Shown here: in pieces, positions 25,215-37,720 of the stretch
Layout: each line of letters begins with the position of its first letter
How positions within the stretch are numbered: position 1 is the stretch's first letter
Assembly (NCBI GenBank): GCA_900708905.1
Contig: CAADRB010000071.1
Location: 363,825 to 427,824, forward strand
DNA: 64,000 nucleotides
Reading direction: 5' to 3'
Source: Hymenolepis diminuta
Taxonomy: Eukaryota > Platyhelminthes > Cestoda > Cyclophyllidea > Hymenolepididae
Position numbers and translations under genes: made by a program
Notes under the pieces: model-generated
Told to the model about the DNA's origin: nothing
The model's database searches: none
What the model saw: the letters and a program-made list of their open reading frames with translations, nothing else

Positions 25215-25400
25215 GTTATAGTTTCGATGGCGCATCGATTCCGACCGGCACACATTCAGTGTGTGGAATGGATGCACACACTGGTTAAGTCTGGATAGCA
25301 TAGCTGGTGGCAGATTTAGGGTCCTAACTGAGGAGGCTCCATGACAGACATCAAAATTATGACAAAAATTTCTAGCATGCGATTTTATTAGCATCCATTT
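25215..25400 (+). repeat. tRNA-like SINE copy, 5' truncated
   Basis: It starts inside the B-box region (CGATTCCGACCGGCACACAT) and continues through the family body: AGTGTGTGGAATGGATGCAC, ACTGGTTAAGTCTGGATAGC, and a CTCCATGACAGACATC block corresponding to the GCCTCATGATGC block of other copies. Confidence 0.6.
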
Positions 25401-25549
25401 TCCGCATATTGCATTGTATTCATCATGCATACATGCAAGAATTTGCATCTCGATGAGGATCTTTTGAGGTCAAATTTTGAGTATGTTTGGATAAAGCATT
25501 TGCTAAATGGAGACCAACTAATCAGGACTTTTATTTACAAGGTAAGAGA

Positions 25550-25750
25550 ATAGTGAAGTGATCCATGTATGTGTCTGCAAAGTAAGATGTCAAATTATCA
25601 CTGCCCATTATCGTTCATCAAATGATGCGGATGGCCAGCCGCCCTGCTTAATTCTGATCAAAAAGAGATGTGATAGAATGCGAGTTTCTCATTAGAGCGG
25701 CTCCAAGATATTATCCATCCAACCGAGTCAAGTACTGTCAACACTTTTTC
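25550..25750 (+). repeat. tRNA-like SINE copy, diverged
   Basis: The GATCCATGTATGTGTCTGCA block aligns to the head. GATGGCCAGCCGCCCTGCTT aligns to the body and AACCGAGTCAAGTACTGTCA to the distal block. It lies 200 bp after another copy in the same orientation. Confidence 0.55.
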
Positions 25751-28700
25751 TGGGCATGAGAAGTATTTTTACTGTAAGAATATTTATCTTTAATATTACT
25801 AAGCACCTATTACTAAATTCAAAGTTAAAAGAAATTTTACTACTTCAGAGGAGCCACTTTTTTCTAGCATCTAAGATTAGAGAAAGTCAGCCATCCGTGG
25901 AGCCACCAATTGGAGAGTACTTCCCGGTTGCAGCGACTTTTTTTGAGTTGTCTACTCAAGCAAATCTGCACAAGAAGTAGCGATCTCGTGGGAGTTTATT
26001 TTGAAACTTCCTTAACATTCCACACACATACTTTTTCCCCTTATTTTAATCATGGATAAGCCTATAAGTAAACTGTGGAATATGTTAATTAGTTATTTAT
26101 AATTAATCGAATTTCACTGGTGAATAATTCTAGAGAGATTACAATTTAAGCTTCAGAAGGCGGTATTGGCTAGGTGTCATTTCTTTGTAACATCACATAT
26201 AGTAAACACTGTTCTAAATAAGGGTTGTTTACTTAAAATAGTAATAATATATTTTACGATAGGCAGCATAAGTAGCGATAGAGGGGGGGGGGAGGGAGAA
26301 GCATTTGTCTGAACTCAAATGTACCACCAGGTTCTAATAATCGATAAAAACTGAGGTGACCCATCAAAGAAACAAAGTGAGCAGTATTGGGACAATCTAG
26401 GAGATTCATGCATAAGAATCAACAATGGCGAGTTAACATGTATTCTCACGGTTGAGGTCGTCGAAATAAGTTGAAACCTTCAGGAAGCCAAATATTGATT
26501 CTAAAATACATCTCCGCAATCGATCTCAGTTTTCTAACCGGACAAAATTTAAATGGGAATATTATTATTTACGAGCTCTTTTGTTTTGCGCGCGTTTAAA
26601 TTTTCCCCGCATTTTTTAATTTTGTGGTCTATTGACAGGTCAGTGAGAAGTTATTTTCTTCCATTCGTGAAAAAATCTTCAACTTTCAAAACTCCAGAGG
26701 TATCTTTTGAGAACCACGTTTTTTCATGTTAAATACAAATTAAAGTTGTGTTCACCCACCGATTTAATTAGAGAACAATAGTAAGCAAATACAGTCACCA
26801 TATTTGGGCAATTCTTGTCTAAGAGAAGAAATCGTTTATTTATAAACAGTGAATAAAAAATTCTCAAGTTTTATTAAATTCTAACAAGTGAACAGTGATA
26901 CTTATCTCAGTTGTTTGCTTGGAAAAAAATTTTGTTGACTATTTGAAAAAAAAATTGGTCGACTAACCAAATGAAATAAATATTTGATAAGCTCCGCATT
27001 CCGCAAACATTTATTCCCTTTGAAAAAAAGGCGAAAAATCCTGAAATGGGAGTGCAAGAACGTGACAAATTTGACAAAACCCCTGAATCTGAACCCAAAA
27101 TCTAAAAAATGCTCCATAAGATTTTTTTGGCGATCTAACTTTCTTTTCTAATTCCACTTGGCTCCATCTTGGACCACTTCATTCTCGTTCCCCCCCTCCC
27201 CCACACCTCCTCATTCTCACCTTTTCAATTTGAGTCAGTCAACTGAAATTAAGTCAGTAGTTTGAAGTTTAATCCTAAATTTAATCTTTGTTTTTCTTTC
27301 AGGAAATCTCTCTTTTCAAATCTAGGAAAACGAGATTAATATTGATTAAAAAAACTTCCATTTCAAAGGAGTGATGGATAATTGTCTATTCTTCCTTTTG
27401 TTGTCGCATTTTAAATAAAAAGAATTAATTAAAAATAGAAAGAAAAGGTGAAACTTTCAGTAGAATTTCTGCCTTAAAAGGCTTTTTGTTTCAACTTTTA
27501 TTTCAATCATTTCTTAAGCAAAAAATAGCAAGATTTAGACGTGGGAAACCGTCTAAGCCTTGTGAACGTTAACCAAGTCCCATAAGCGGTGATCAAATGG
27601 ACTTATAGGATCCATTTGAATCTATTGCATTGTCCAATTTCACTTAATTAATACCGCTCCCCGAGTCATTTCTTGATGCTCCAACATTCACATTTCGGAA
27701 TCTGACACTTAGTTTTCGAAGTGAGTTCACCTCTATTACGTTCAGAGCTTATGAAAAAGTTGTATTTTCATTCGGCCACAGTAATCTAACTCTTAGTCTG
27801 CAGTATCTGTTATGGTATTTCGCTTATCCAGACTAGTATCCAGTTTGTTGCTTCCTTCACATATGTGTATGCTCTTCTCTACCAGAAAATCACTTTTCCA
27901 GCCTTCTGTCATTGCAAAACAAAAAGGAACAACTAAATAGATGAGCTTCTAAAATAGATGAGCTCACTGGTATTATATAGGGTGATCTCTAATGAGAGGA
28001 ATGACCCAAGATCATTTCCTTTTCCCTTCGATCCTTTATCTCTCGTGTTTTTCATTCTTAAAACCCCAGACTTATCACTTTTAAGACAAGTTTTAAATTT
28101 TATCTCTCATGCATTTGCTAAAAGATGTATTAGCACTTTCTGTTCATGATGTGATCCACTCAGCCACCCCATTATGCCTCATTTATCACTCATGACATAA
28201 GAAGAAATGAAAGGGAAATGTACAATGCATAACAGAGGGGAATATTAAAAATAGAAAAGTCCAGACTTTCATTCGAGTCCAATGTTGATCAGTCGGAATT
28301 ACAGTTAAGGATATTTTCTGACGGTCTCTGCTATTTTTCATCAGCACCGTTTATGTTGATTTACAAGACGTCCAGAAGAGTCTAAAGTAGCAACTTAACC
28401 AATCGGTAGAACTAATTTTAGGAACCGGACTAACTAAGGCTTGAAAATCTTGTAATTTTCCCAAGAAATGAGAGGAAGGAAGAGTAGAGCAAAGAATTTC
28501 AAACTGTGAGTGCTAAGAATAGATATTAGCACAGAGCGACTGAAACTGGAATTGTGATGAAGAGATCAAATTACGATACTGTAAGTAGTTTGGGTAAAAA
28601 ATGAGTTCGTTGGAGGAAAAGGTCTACGATGTAACGAGGGTACAATTGTCTGAACATAAAGAGCGAGAAAGAGAAAAAAGCACGAGCGTACCGAAGTTTC

Positions 28701-29211
28701 ATTTTATTCGTGTGTCTTCCCCTGCTCACTCGAACTTCTGGATAGTATTCGCAGATCCTCGAACTCTGGTTAACTCTTTTTCCGAATAATAAGGAGATAT
28801 TGAAGATGAAGGTAGAAAGCAATTGGGTAGTTAAGTAATACACCCATTTTGATTGACTAATGGATCATAAGAATGGACTCTTCTGGTTCATTATGGTAGC
28901 ACTCAAATATACTAATTAAGGTGAGTTGACTTGGCTGGGTTGCATCCTTTGTCAATTTGATGAACAATTGATAAAAGATCACCATCTAAGAAGTATGATA
29001 GTGCTTACATACGAATCAACATGTGTATCTGATAGAACCATTGAAATGAGTGCAGAAAGTATGCTCTTCGAAATGTTACTCTAAGAAGTATGGCATAAAT
29101 AGACGTTCATAAAGCCACATCACATAGATAAGTAGATATGAATGATCGAAATGATCCTAAAATGAATGCAAGATGAAAATAATGACCATGAAGCAGTGTA
29201 CAAATGGTGAG

Positions 29212-29310
29212 ATGTAGCAGTCTATGTCCAAAATTGAGTTAGAGGTCATGGAATCAGTGCCCATCTGGGCACTCTCTGTGAATGGAATGCTCAACCACGC
29301 TATTTAATTC
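29212..29310 (+). repeat. tRNA-like SINE fragment
   Basis: The head is AGTTAGAGGTCATGGAATCA, followed by CAGTGCCCATCTGGGCACTC and GTGAATGGAATGCTCAACCA. These match the B-box-to-body transition of the family; the rest is missing or decayed. Confidence 0.5.
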
Positions 29311-29679
29311 TTAATTAAATTTAGACATTTCATCTGGGAGATTCTGTGCTGTTATCTTCCTAATTTGGATAAATGCTTGAATCGGGAAAAACTGTTAACA
29401 GGTAGCATTTACAACACAGTATAGTCCCGAGCGCGCTAGATAAAGGCTCGTAGCCTTGATAAACCATAGAAAATTATATACCCCTGGATGCGAATTAGAA
29501 TAATTGGGAACCCAATATGGCCAGTGGCTAAATCAGGTTATGTAGCTATCTTTAGGGGATCCCTTCTGGTGGAGATTTTGTAGTCATAGACAGGATGACT
29601 GTTATCTCTCACAACGTGCGTCCTTTGCTTCTGAGCCCTTATTTTTATCCCATAAACTTCATGTCCTTTACTACTTACT

Positions 29680-30350
29680 TGCATTAGTAACGGTTAGAGT
29701 AATGACTAACAGCAATGAAACGGAATACCAAAATTGATTACACCGGGATATATTGAACAAACTTCAGTACAGAGTGCCAAGGGAAATGGAGAATTAAGAG
29801 AAAAAAAATGGAGCGAAGGAAGATGTGTCTGCAAGCGATAGTCTTCTGTCTGTCTCTGTGTGTGTACTGAAAGGCTATTTATAATCGTCACTTGGATGAG
29901 GACGCACATGAGGACATAATTGTATGTGTGCTTTAATTTTACGTAACGATTGTAGGAAAAGGAAGGGACATTGCGGACATGACTAGTTAATAATATAGCC
30001 GACTAAGCGGTACCTCTGCAACTATCATCCGAGGTATGCTTAGCTTTTCCGATCAATGAAAATAGGCCAGTTGAGGACACACGGTGTTTATCCATAGAGT
30101 ACTTGGGGTCACAGGAAAGGTTAAAAGTTTACAGACATTACTATGAGGACGAGATAATCAAATTTTGGAGGTTAGTGATGACGTAAGATAAATACTTCGG
30201 AGACGAAGGGATTCATCCTTCAGCCTCCTCCCAGCCCTGAGGTACGTAAAGACGGCAAAATGTCGGGCTATGAGTTGGTCTATTGTAGCGGTTAGGGTAA
30301 TGGCTAACAGCAATGAAATGGAACACCAAAAATTGAGTAGACCAGGACAT
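29680..30350 (+). mobile_element. Repeat family E, possible TRIM-like element with short terminal direct repeats
   Basis: Direct repeats of about 51 bp, 29687-29737 and 30285-30336, share the order GGTTAG-GTAATG-CTAACAGCAATGAAA and differ at several bases. They flank about 550 bp of non-coding DNA. The internal part matches, in blocks and order, a second copy at about 55715-56155 (for example GGGATTCATCC and TGAGGACAC). No protease, RT or integrase is coded. Terminal-repeat retrotransposons in miniature are known in tapeworms, but no primer-binding site or polypurine tract was demonstrated. Confidence 0.4.
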
Positions 30351-31254
30351 TAATCATTTGATGCAAAGATCCATTTAAACCACACTTTAATTAACAGATA
30401 GCTTTAGCTCTGGAGTCGAAATAGCGTTTCTTACACATTAATACTTTCAGAAGCAGAAGTACAAATCTCCTCGAAAGATTTGCTTATGTTAAAAATGTGC
30501 ACTGATATTTGCTTGACAAATTAATATTCCAAGTATAAAATATAATTTTTATATTTAGTTCTAGGTCTTCATTACATTTTAAAATACAACCAGTCTTACT
30601 ATTTTCAATCCTTGTCACTAGAATCAAAGGATCAGGCATGGGTGGAGTATTTTTCCCTTCAATTAAGTCTAAGCGATAAGTATTAACAAGAAAAAAGTGG
30701 TGTAAAAATTATTAATTAAAATCAATTAATATTAATTTTTAATTAATATTAGTATCATTACTAAATATCAATTATTTAGCATAATAATATTAATCAATAT
30801 TAATTTGTTGATTAATTGATCAGTTAATTAATTCATAATTTGATCTTTGTTTCTCCTGAAATATCTCCTATCTATTCCCTTGCTCCTTTTCAGGAAAAGA
30901 AACAAGGAATGGAGAGATCTGACCGTCGGGACTACTTCCTTAAGTCGAGGTGATAACCTTGGCAAACGAGTTTTAAGTTGCAGTAGAAAAAAATATCAAT
31001 TACCTCGCTAGCAATTACTTATGTATATCCGTTTGACTACTCAGAAATGATAAACAAATGATGAGCATTCTGTTTTACTGAAAATAAAATATTGTTAGCG
31101 AATGATAAAGTAATGTGTTCGTAGAACTCTTACACTGATATTATCGATTAATTTCGGTTTACATCAGAGTGAGGTCACGTATCCTTCTTTCAGTTGTATA
31201 AAATTATCTCTTTAGTTTTTATAATCCGCAGAAAGGCAAGAATTATGACAACTT
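30351..31254. other. Intergenic AT-rich stretch
   Basis: The core at about 30700-30840 is almost entirely A/T with repeated TTAAT words. No gene, RNA or element is recognised. Confidence 0.6.
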
Positions 31255-31560
31255 TCAGTATGGAAAAGCAACCGAAATGGGTTTATAATAAGTCGGAGAA
31301 ATGGTAAATGGAGGGTATTGAAAGGGGTAAAGTCAAATTATCAGACAATCTTACTTCATTTGATCTTTGGAATCGGATTATGCGATGTTCACTTACTGAG
31401 TGGTTCACATTCCGAATCGAAATTTTATAAATCATTCATCTGGATTACTGAGCCATTTCTTCTCTACGATATTTAACGCCTACTGGCTGGTTAAACTTGT
31501 TAATCGGTTTTGGGACTTCAATACAATTTGCTTTAATTTCAGACAACGAAATCATTTTTC
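31255..31560 (+). repeat. Interspersed repeat family D, copy 2
   Basis: It carries the same ordered blocks as 20400-20705: GCAACCGAAATGGGTT, AATCTTACTTCATTTGATCT, CGGATTATGCGATGTTCACT and CGCCTACTGGCTGG. The divergence suggests an old family. Confidence 0.55.
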
Positions 31561-31949
31561 ATGAAATTAAGCAGCCCCATGATCATTACAAAGCAAAACT
31601 GATGTTGTACTTATGATCGTTGCCTAATCGCATGCCATCGCACTGGCGTAGATTTGAAGCACATCTTCGACTTCACCTGAATATTTCTTCTAAGGCTGCC
31701 AAATAACTCGGCTATTTCTAACCCTTAAAATCTCAAAATTTGCAGCTGCTGAGGAAAATCTGCTTATATTATCTTTATCATAAGTTTGAAATTAATTATC
31801 TATAATTTTCTTGATGCTGTAACAACTACGCCCAAACTTTCCAGAATATTCCAGTGTGTACGAAATTCATTTGAGCAGCCTTGGTGGCATTGTACACTTC
31901 ACAGACATATTATTGAGAATATAAAATATAAAAGACATAAATAACTTAA

Positions 31950-32560
31950 ATAATTTTAAGACTGATTCATAATGACCTCCGAAATTTGCGCTACTTGAGG
32001 AACACAAGTTGATGATTTCATTAATTGCTGAATTAGGTTGAGCATTAAAAATGTTTATTATATCATTCGTGTTTGGTTGAAAGGTATTATATCCAGGCAT
32101 ATTTGAGCGCTAATATCTATCGGATTCTGACCAAGAGTATAACAGTCCAGGGTCTACAAAGGTTGGTCCCAAATGTCTTTTTGACGACTTTGGTTTTCTA
32201 CCTGGAACGACTGAATAAGAGGTAGAATTCTTTTCATTTGAATCTTGACCAGGATTAGAAGCGTCACTCTCACAAGATGGTGTTGGTTGAAGTCCTCCTT
32301 TCGTCCATCCATGTTTAAAGTGTTTTTTTTCAGCCAGCAATAATATCATTAGGATATGCTTTGTCGTCCAAGTCTGGGGTCTCTTCATTTGTATGCAGAG
32401 TTATTTTAAATGGAGACCCAATTCCGTACTGAAAAAGTTTGAACGTTATCCCTTCTTGATACTTTGTGCTAATGACTGTCCCCACAGCAGGAAACCCATA
32501 TTCATCGTATTTGCCATAACCATTTCCGATATAGACAAAGAAATTACATTCTTCAATGCT
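31950..32560 (-). pseudogene. Unidentified coding-like island, frame-shifted
   Basis: One minus-strand frame is open for 76 codons from 32560 to a TGA at 32330. It has protein-like composition: FVYIGNGYGKYDEYGFP, GTVISTKYQEGITFKLFQYG, then an acidic TPDLDDKAYPNDIIAG. A second overlapping frame, 32113-32388, is also hydrophilic and coding-like (GRKPKSSKRHLGPTFVDPG). It continues past one in-frame stop into 31867-32100. The likeliest reading is a decayed gene or retrocopy with a frameshift near 32340; no splice donor is available there. I recognise no family. An exon of a live gene remains possible. Confidence 0.3.
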
Positions 32561-32832
32561 TTAAAAGTCACCAACAAAAAATGCCGTCTTATGTGAATGG
32601 GATTTATATTTTCCTTTTATGTCACGATGTCAATATCCCCAACTGGTGATTGGCTGTAGAGTCACTATGAATACACCTGGACCTTCTGACTAGAATATTG
32701 TTGCCAAGGCCAGCTGAGGCCTTATTATCTCAGATCGCCAGCTTTTGAGTGACATCTAGTAGTCTTTGCATTCACTGTATACTCACCGATAGAATTTGGA
32801 CTCAGTTCACTTCGTTTGACTGTGAAATGTGT

Positions 32833-33015
32833 TTATTCTGGGTTTAGTAAGGATTCTTGCATAATGACTTGGATCTTTTCTGAGATCTCTCCCTGCGTAT
32901 AAGACGACAAGAGATTGAAGATACTTTCACATGCACAGAGCGAACTCCCAAATACAAGATAAACAGATCCCTTCATTAATATTTCATCAATTCTCTGTAT
33001 GCAACATTCTGCCAA
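32833..33015 (-). pseudogene. Unidentified coding-like segment upstream of the 32-kb island
   Basis: The minus-strand frame is open for 60 codons or a little more (an in-frame TAA-TGA lies about 35 bases upstream). It reads ECCIQRIDEILMKGSVYLVF, then CACESIFNLLSSYTQGEI, ending ESLLNPE and a stop. Composition is helical and protein-like, not AT-noise. It lies about 270 bp upstream of the previous island on the same strand, so it may belong to the same decayed or unannotated gene. No family is recognised. Confidence 0.25.
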
Positions 33016-33242
33016 GTCAGACTTGTCTTTTGTCTTTCATTAAGTGAGCGTGTGTGATTTTAGGGCACATGAGAATATGAAGACAGAGCACGAAATAAAA
33101 ATGCTGATTAGTTCACATGCTCAATGGCATGTATTTTATTTAATGAAAATGATTGAGAGGAAAACCTATTCAACGCTTAGTTGCCCCTTTACAAAAACTA
33201 CAACTCTTTCTCTTAAGAAAATAAATTAATTTTTTTAAAATC

Positions 33243-33310
33243 GAATATGTGACATATGATTGGATGCCTGATTAGCCAATAATTGCAAGGATGGCTTCTT
33301 CACAGATGGT
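33243..33310 (+). repeat. Short interspersed repeat F, copy 1
   Basis: TATGTGACATATGATTGGAT then GCCTGATTAGCCAATAATTG matches 38510-38560 (TATGTGACAAATGATTGGCT, then ATCTAGTTAGCCAATAATGG). Only about 65 bp align. Confidence 0.5.
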
Positions 33311-34256
33311 CTTACGTATCCAGGTACGAGCCTAGGAATTCATTAATGGATAACCTAGTGCAGCTCAAGGGATGAAGCTTGTGACTTTCTTGCAAGTTCT
33401 CCAAAATTATTCAATTAACCTTGCCGATAAAACTTCGGTGTCAAGCAAAATTTTTCAGATTCTGGATATCAATCAATCCTTGTTTAAATTGTGGTGAATA
33501 TGCATTTTAAGTTAATAAGGAGGATTATTTCATTTTATCACTTATCAATTATCCTGACTTGTAATGGTCTTTGTCCAATGAAATCGTAACATTATCAATC
33601 CTATTTAAGTAAATTTGAACTATTTCATTAGCTAATCTGAGTGATTTGATCACAGGAAATGGCTTATACTATTTCTGAAAGGATCCGACTAGTCCGTTTG
33701 ACGGTGGTCTCTCCGATCGGAAAACACCACTCCCTCTCGACGGGCTATTTTGTCCTTTAAGTTGGCTGACTATTGTCCATAGTAACACTCTGTGGCGAGC
33801 AAACATTTCTGATCTCCCTTTTTGCACTCGGTTACACTTAGAGCTTCTGACTTTGAGCAAATTGGAGCAAATTACTAAACTACCCGAGATGAGATTTTAT
33901 GCCATTTGGAGCTTTTTTATTTGTTACATTGTTGTATTCCCTAGGAAAACAAAAACTTTTCGGTTTTTCAACATGGAGAAGCACTTAAACTTAGGTAGCA
34001 GTTAAATTACAGTAAGGAGGGAAGGAAAGGAGGTAGATTAAAGACAGAGAGCAAAATTAGTGTATCGATAGGGGTTTACTTTTCTGAATTTTGTATTCGC
34101 ATTGTACATTGCCGCCTCCGTTAGTTAACTTTCTTGATTTGTCCTTGGGTAATTGAAAAATTCTTGTACTCGGCGTTCAATGTTTATTAACAGGTTATTA
34201 CTTCCACTGATTCTCATAGCCGTGAGTGTGTACTTGCAGAAATTCTTCAGTTCAGA

Positions 34257-34837
34257 CAGCATCGATAGCGTGTTGTGATGTTGCCGTTCACTGATTTATA
34301 GGGTTTCGGAGATAAAATCTATGGACATGCCTCTTCGCCCGCTTGCAATAAAACGCACAGCTTGTTCTGCCTCTCATTTTTTCATACCGCCGTGTCACCA
34401 TCGTTCAGGAAGTGATACAATGTGTGTGTTAAGAGTGATTTTTCCCATTTCAACAGACTTTCCCACTTTGTATATCCCACTTTCTTGCAGACCTATTGTC
34501 CAAATTCAACTGAAGTTATCCAAGTCATCTTCGCAGTAGGTGCACTGGTTGGTGAAACTACTTCAATTTTTCTCCATTCATGCCAAATATTATATGGAAT
34601 TCAATTTTCATTTCCAACTCTTCTCAATTTCATCCATATACTTCGAAGAATGAAGTAAATGATTACAACTCAACAAGACGAAGAATGGAATAATTTAATG
34701 GCGTAGCGGAGCAACCACGTGCGTGTCTGCAAAGTCACGAGTCCGATAATCATCAGTGCACATTCACAGATCAAACGTAAGGGACACCATGATGTAATAG
34801 TAGTTGTGTCCGAAGGCAACGAGATGAAACATCTTGA
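34257..34837 (+). repeat. 581-bp near-identical dispersed duplication, copy 2
   Basis: This is the partner of 23632-24212, in the same orientation and about 99.5 percent identical by eye. Left and right flanks are unrelated to those of copy 1, so the unit moved as a defined segment. After the shared ...CATCTTGA the two copies diverge at once. Confidence 0.85.
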
Positions 34838-36306
34838 ATAAGATGGTGCATACATCACACCAGCTTGTGTAAATGAAGGAGATGGGATGGGGGATAGTTT
34901 AGTTATCTAAGAGGCTTCAAGAGTCTAGTTGAGTCATCGCTCTCCTAATATCTTTCTAACCTCACCACACAACAAGTGCTCGAATTGGAGGGCTTTACTG
35001 AGCAAAAAGAGGAAGTGTAAGGGGTGTGAGCATTGGGTGGAGTACGATTTGTAAACATTAACCTAGACCTAATTAATTAACTAACTCAGTAAGTTAAAAC
35101 AAATATTCATTTACTTGTATCTAACAAGAATCATATTGGATTCTCTAGAGATATTTTCCCGGCAATCGAGAGAAAATAACATCTATTTGACGAATATTTT
35201 GCCGCATCAAAAATGTAATCTTTTCTCCTCTTTTACGGAGCCTCAAATAGCAGAAAGCTTCTAAAAATTGCGCAGCAGAATTTGAAAAAGCTTCCGGTGG
35301 GAGAAGATCGATCATTTGGCAAAAGTGAACAAAAAAGAGAGGAAATATGTATGTAAGTTAAGGCTCCTTTCTGCGCACCGAAAGAATATAGTTTCTTCTC
35401 CAGTAAATGTTACATTTAATAATGCTTCGCATCAATGCTTTTGTATTTTCTTTTATTTCAACTCACGGGAAACAGAAGATAAATTGTATTTGATTGAAAG
35501 AAAAAACTGTTTTACAAATAAATTCAATTTTTTGTACTTTTGTTTTAATTTAAATCTTTGAAACGTATTATTTTATACTTAGTTATTAGCGCATTTTAAG
35601 AATATCATTTAAATATTCTCGCTATTTTATTAATGATACCTATAGCAATCCTGGTTTCAAAATTCAGACCAGTTGATTACCATGCTTTTAGAAATGATAT
35701 ACTTTTTCCAAGTCAAATGTGAACAAAATATGCCGCCTAGAGGAACACTTTGAAGGTAGTTTTATTACTACCTCACTCAGAACTGATCACGCTCAGGTCT
35801 CCAAGATGTCTTGGTTAGTGTAACCGCATTCAAGCTAAGCCGAAGCTCGTTTGCCGTCCCAAGTGTTCAGCACTGGTGGGTAATAAATGCAAGGAACACG
35901 AGGAAACCATTCTTGCTAAATCTACTTCTCGGTCAAATGGAATAGTATCAAGTGTGGGCAAGGCTAAAAAACGATCCCGAGTTATTATCATCGGGATTCA
36001 GTTATGTGCTCTACAACTAAAACAACTTGATCTCACATCAATCCTTACCTTGCTAGACCTATCCTAAGAATCTCCCCTCCTATCCTGATGAAATCATATA
36101 CAAGATAGCCTAAGGTTACTTTCACTATCACAAATTGCCATCTTATCTGCCGTCACATACTACCATTATCAAAATTCCCCACCAGTTATTCGTTGATTAT
36201 TGCATACCAAAAGTGATTGTGCCCAGAAAGGTCGTCCAGTTCTCTTTTACTCGACTCGACTCGACTTTTGTCATGGTCTTAATTACCCCTATCTTTACCT
36301 TTCAGC

Positions 36307-36344
36307 AAAACTTAATGGTCGGAAAAAGCAACTTGTTGTCAAGG
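36307..36344 (+). other. Possible small internal exon on the plus strand (unassigned)
   Basis: A strong acceptor (CCTATCTTTACCTTTCAG) is followed after about 38 bases by a strong donor (AAG|GTAAGA). The frame ending GRKKQLVVK is open across it and upstream to 36197. A second open frame at 35876-36067 lies about 240 bp upstream. No protein family is recognised and no transcript is known, so this is only a splice-signal observation. Confidence 0.2.
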
Positions 36345-37429
36345 TAAGAAGGCATCTTCCGTGTCACAAGGAAAGGGAACAGAGGAAGAGGTACGTTATT
36401 TTTTACACTTTATTCCTCGAGCAACGCCACATCCATCCATATATGGCCGCAGTTCTTCGAAATTCGTCATGAGACAAATGCCTCAGAACAATTTACAGCT
36501 AAGACACCATTACAGCTCGACATGACAGGATGGTGGTATCTGAAAGTGAAAGCTTCTTTCTAAACATCCCCAAACGGAAATCAATCCCGACGCCTTTTAT
36601 CTCCTTTCCCCTTGAATCGCAAAACTCCGGAGAAGGATTCGAATACTTACAAATTATTTTACTATCCAGTTCTGGGATTTGAAGCTATTTTGGATGCAGA
36701 TAAGTTAAAACAAAACCAACGTTGCTTTTACTAATTTAATCATTTAATTATATTTAAAATAAAAACCTTTCAGAAAGGTATGAAATGGAATCGGAGAGCG
36801 AAAGGAGTAATCTATTATGTCGGCATGCCAAGAGGTCCATCTCGTTTGAACTCTATAAATATTGAATTGGCTGACTTCTCATAAGGAATATCATATCAAT
36901 ATGTTTCATAAGTCAATTTTCATGAATTATTCCCAGAGCTTCTTGATGAGTTCCCAGCCGTGACAGTCGAAACTATTTGATTAAGTCGAATGACTGGTCA
37001 TGGCGATTTGATTAATCCCCATCTTACATTTTAATAATTTTTAATACGATTAGTTATTGAAATTTGACGTTCCCATTGCATAAAATAATCTGAAGTGAGC
37101 GAATAAAATTAGCCATCTCTTTTAAAGCAGAATACTTTTTCCTTTGAAGTTTGCGCAAATGGACAGCTACCGCATTACTAGATTCTTGGAGGCATGAAAA
37201 ACTACTTTCTAAATAACCAGGTCGTATGCTTTGTTGAATTAATGACCTCATCTTGTTTTACGAAACCTAAACCTTCACCTTTTCTGCATTTTTTTCTCTC
37301 AGGTAACTCAGTTTATTAGATAGGAGCTATGTGATAGTTTTCTTATAGTCATGAACACGGTATTCAGGGCTCTGCAATGTTAAGACCGTAAGCCGCCGAA
37401 TATCATGTAAAATCATCTTGCTTTATCAA

Positions 37430-37720
37430 TCGTTGGGAGAAAAATTAATTGAAGACCGATCCTTCTTGATCAAAAAGCGGTCAATAAGTACTGGATATCG
37501 TAGACAAGCAGCTTCTGCAATCTGAAATTTGAATTTTTAAACATGAAACGCCCATTCAGTAAATATTGTACACTCCAATCCGAGAATCAAATGACGTAGG
37601 ATTGCTCGTTATCTTGATATTGCCCCCAGTACCTTTTGATATCCCTTCTTCTTTATCACTTATCGGGCTTTCTATCAACCAATTTCGAACAAATTTTTTC
37701 TTTGTTATCCATACTTTAAT
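37430..37720 (+). repeat. Interspersed repeat family B, copy 3
   Basis: It contains GACCGATCCTTCTTGATCAA, then CAATAAGTACTGGATATCGT and AGACAAGCAGCTTCTGCAAT, then a distal CTTTCTATCAACCAATTTCG block. This is the clearest match to the 42.7-kb copy. Confidence 0.55.

Larger units (their letters stand above)
24213..29210. other. Intergenic with SINE copies; no gene recognised
   Basis: The stretch holds SINE fragments at 25215-25400 and 25550-25750, homopolymer G/C runs at about 24653-24662 and 26283-26292, and otherwise AT-rich unique-looking sequence. No open frame here carries a known motif. Confidence 0.5.

Noticed and set aside
37054..37251. Minus-strand frame with LQRKKYSALKEMANFIRSL
   Set aside because: Helical, basic composition is attractive, but there is no credible acceptor/donor pair and no recognised family. 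It is mentioned only as a weak coding-like patch.
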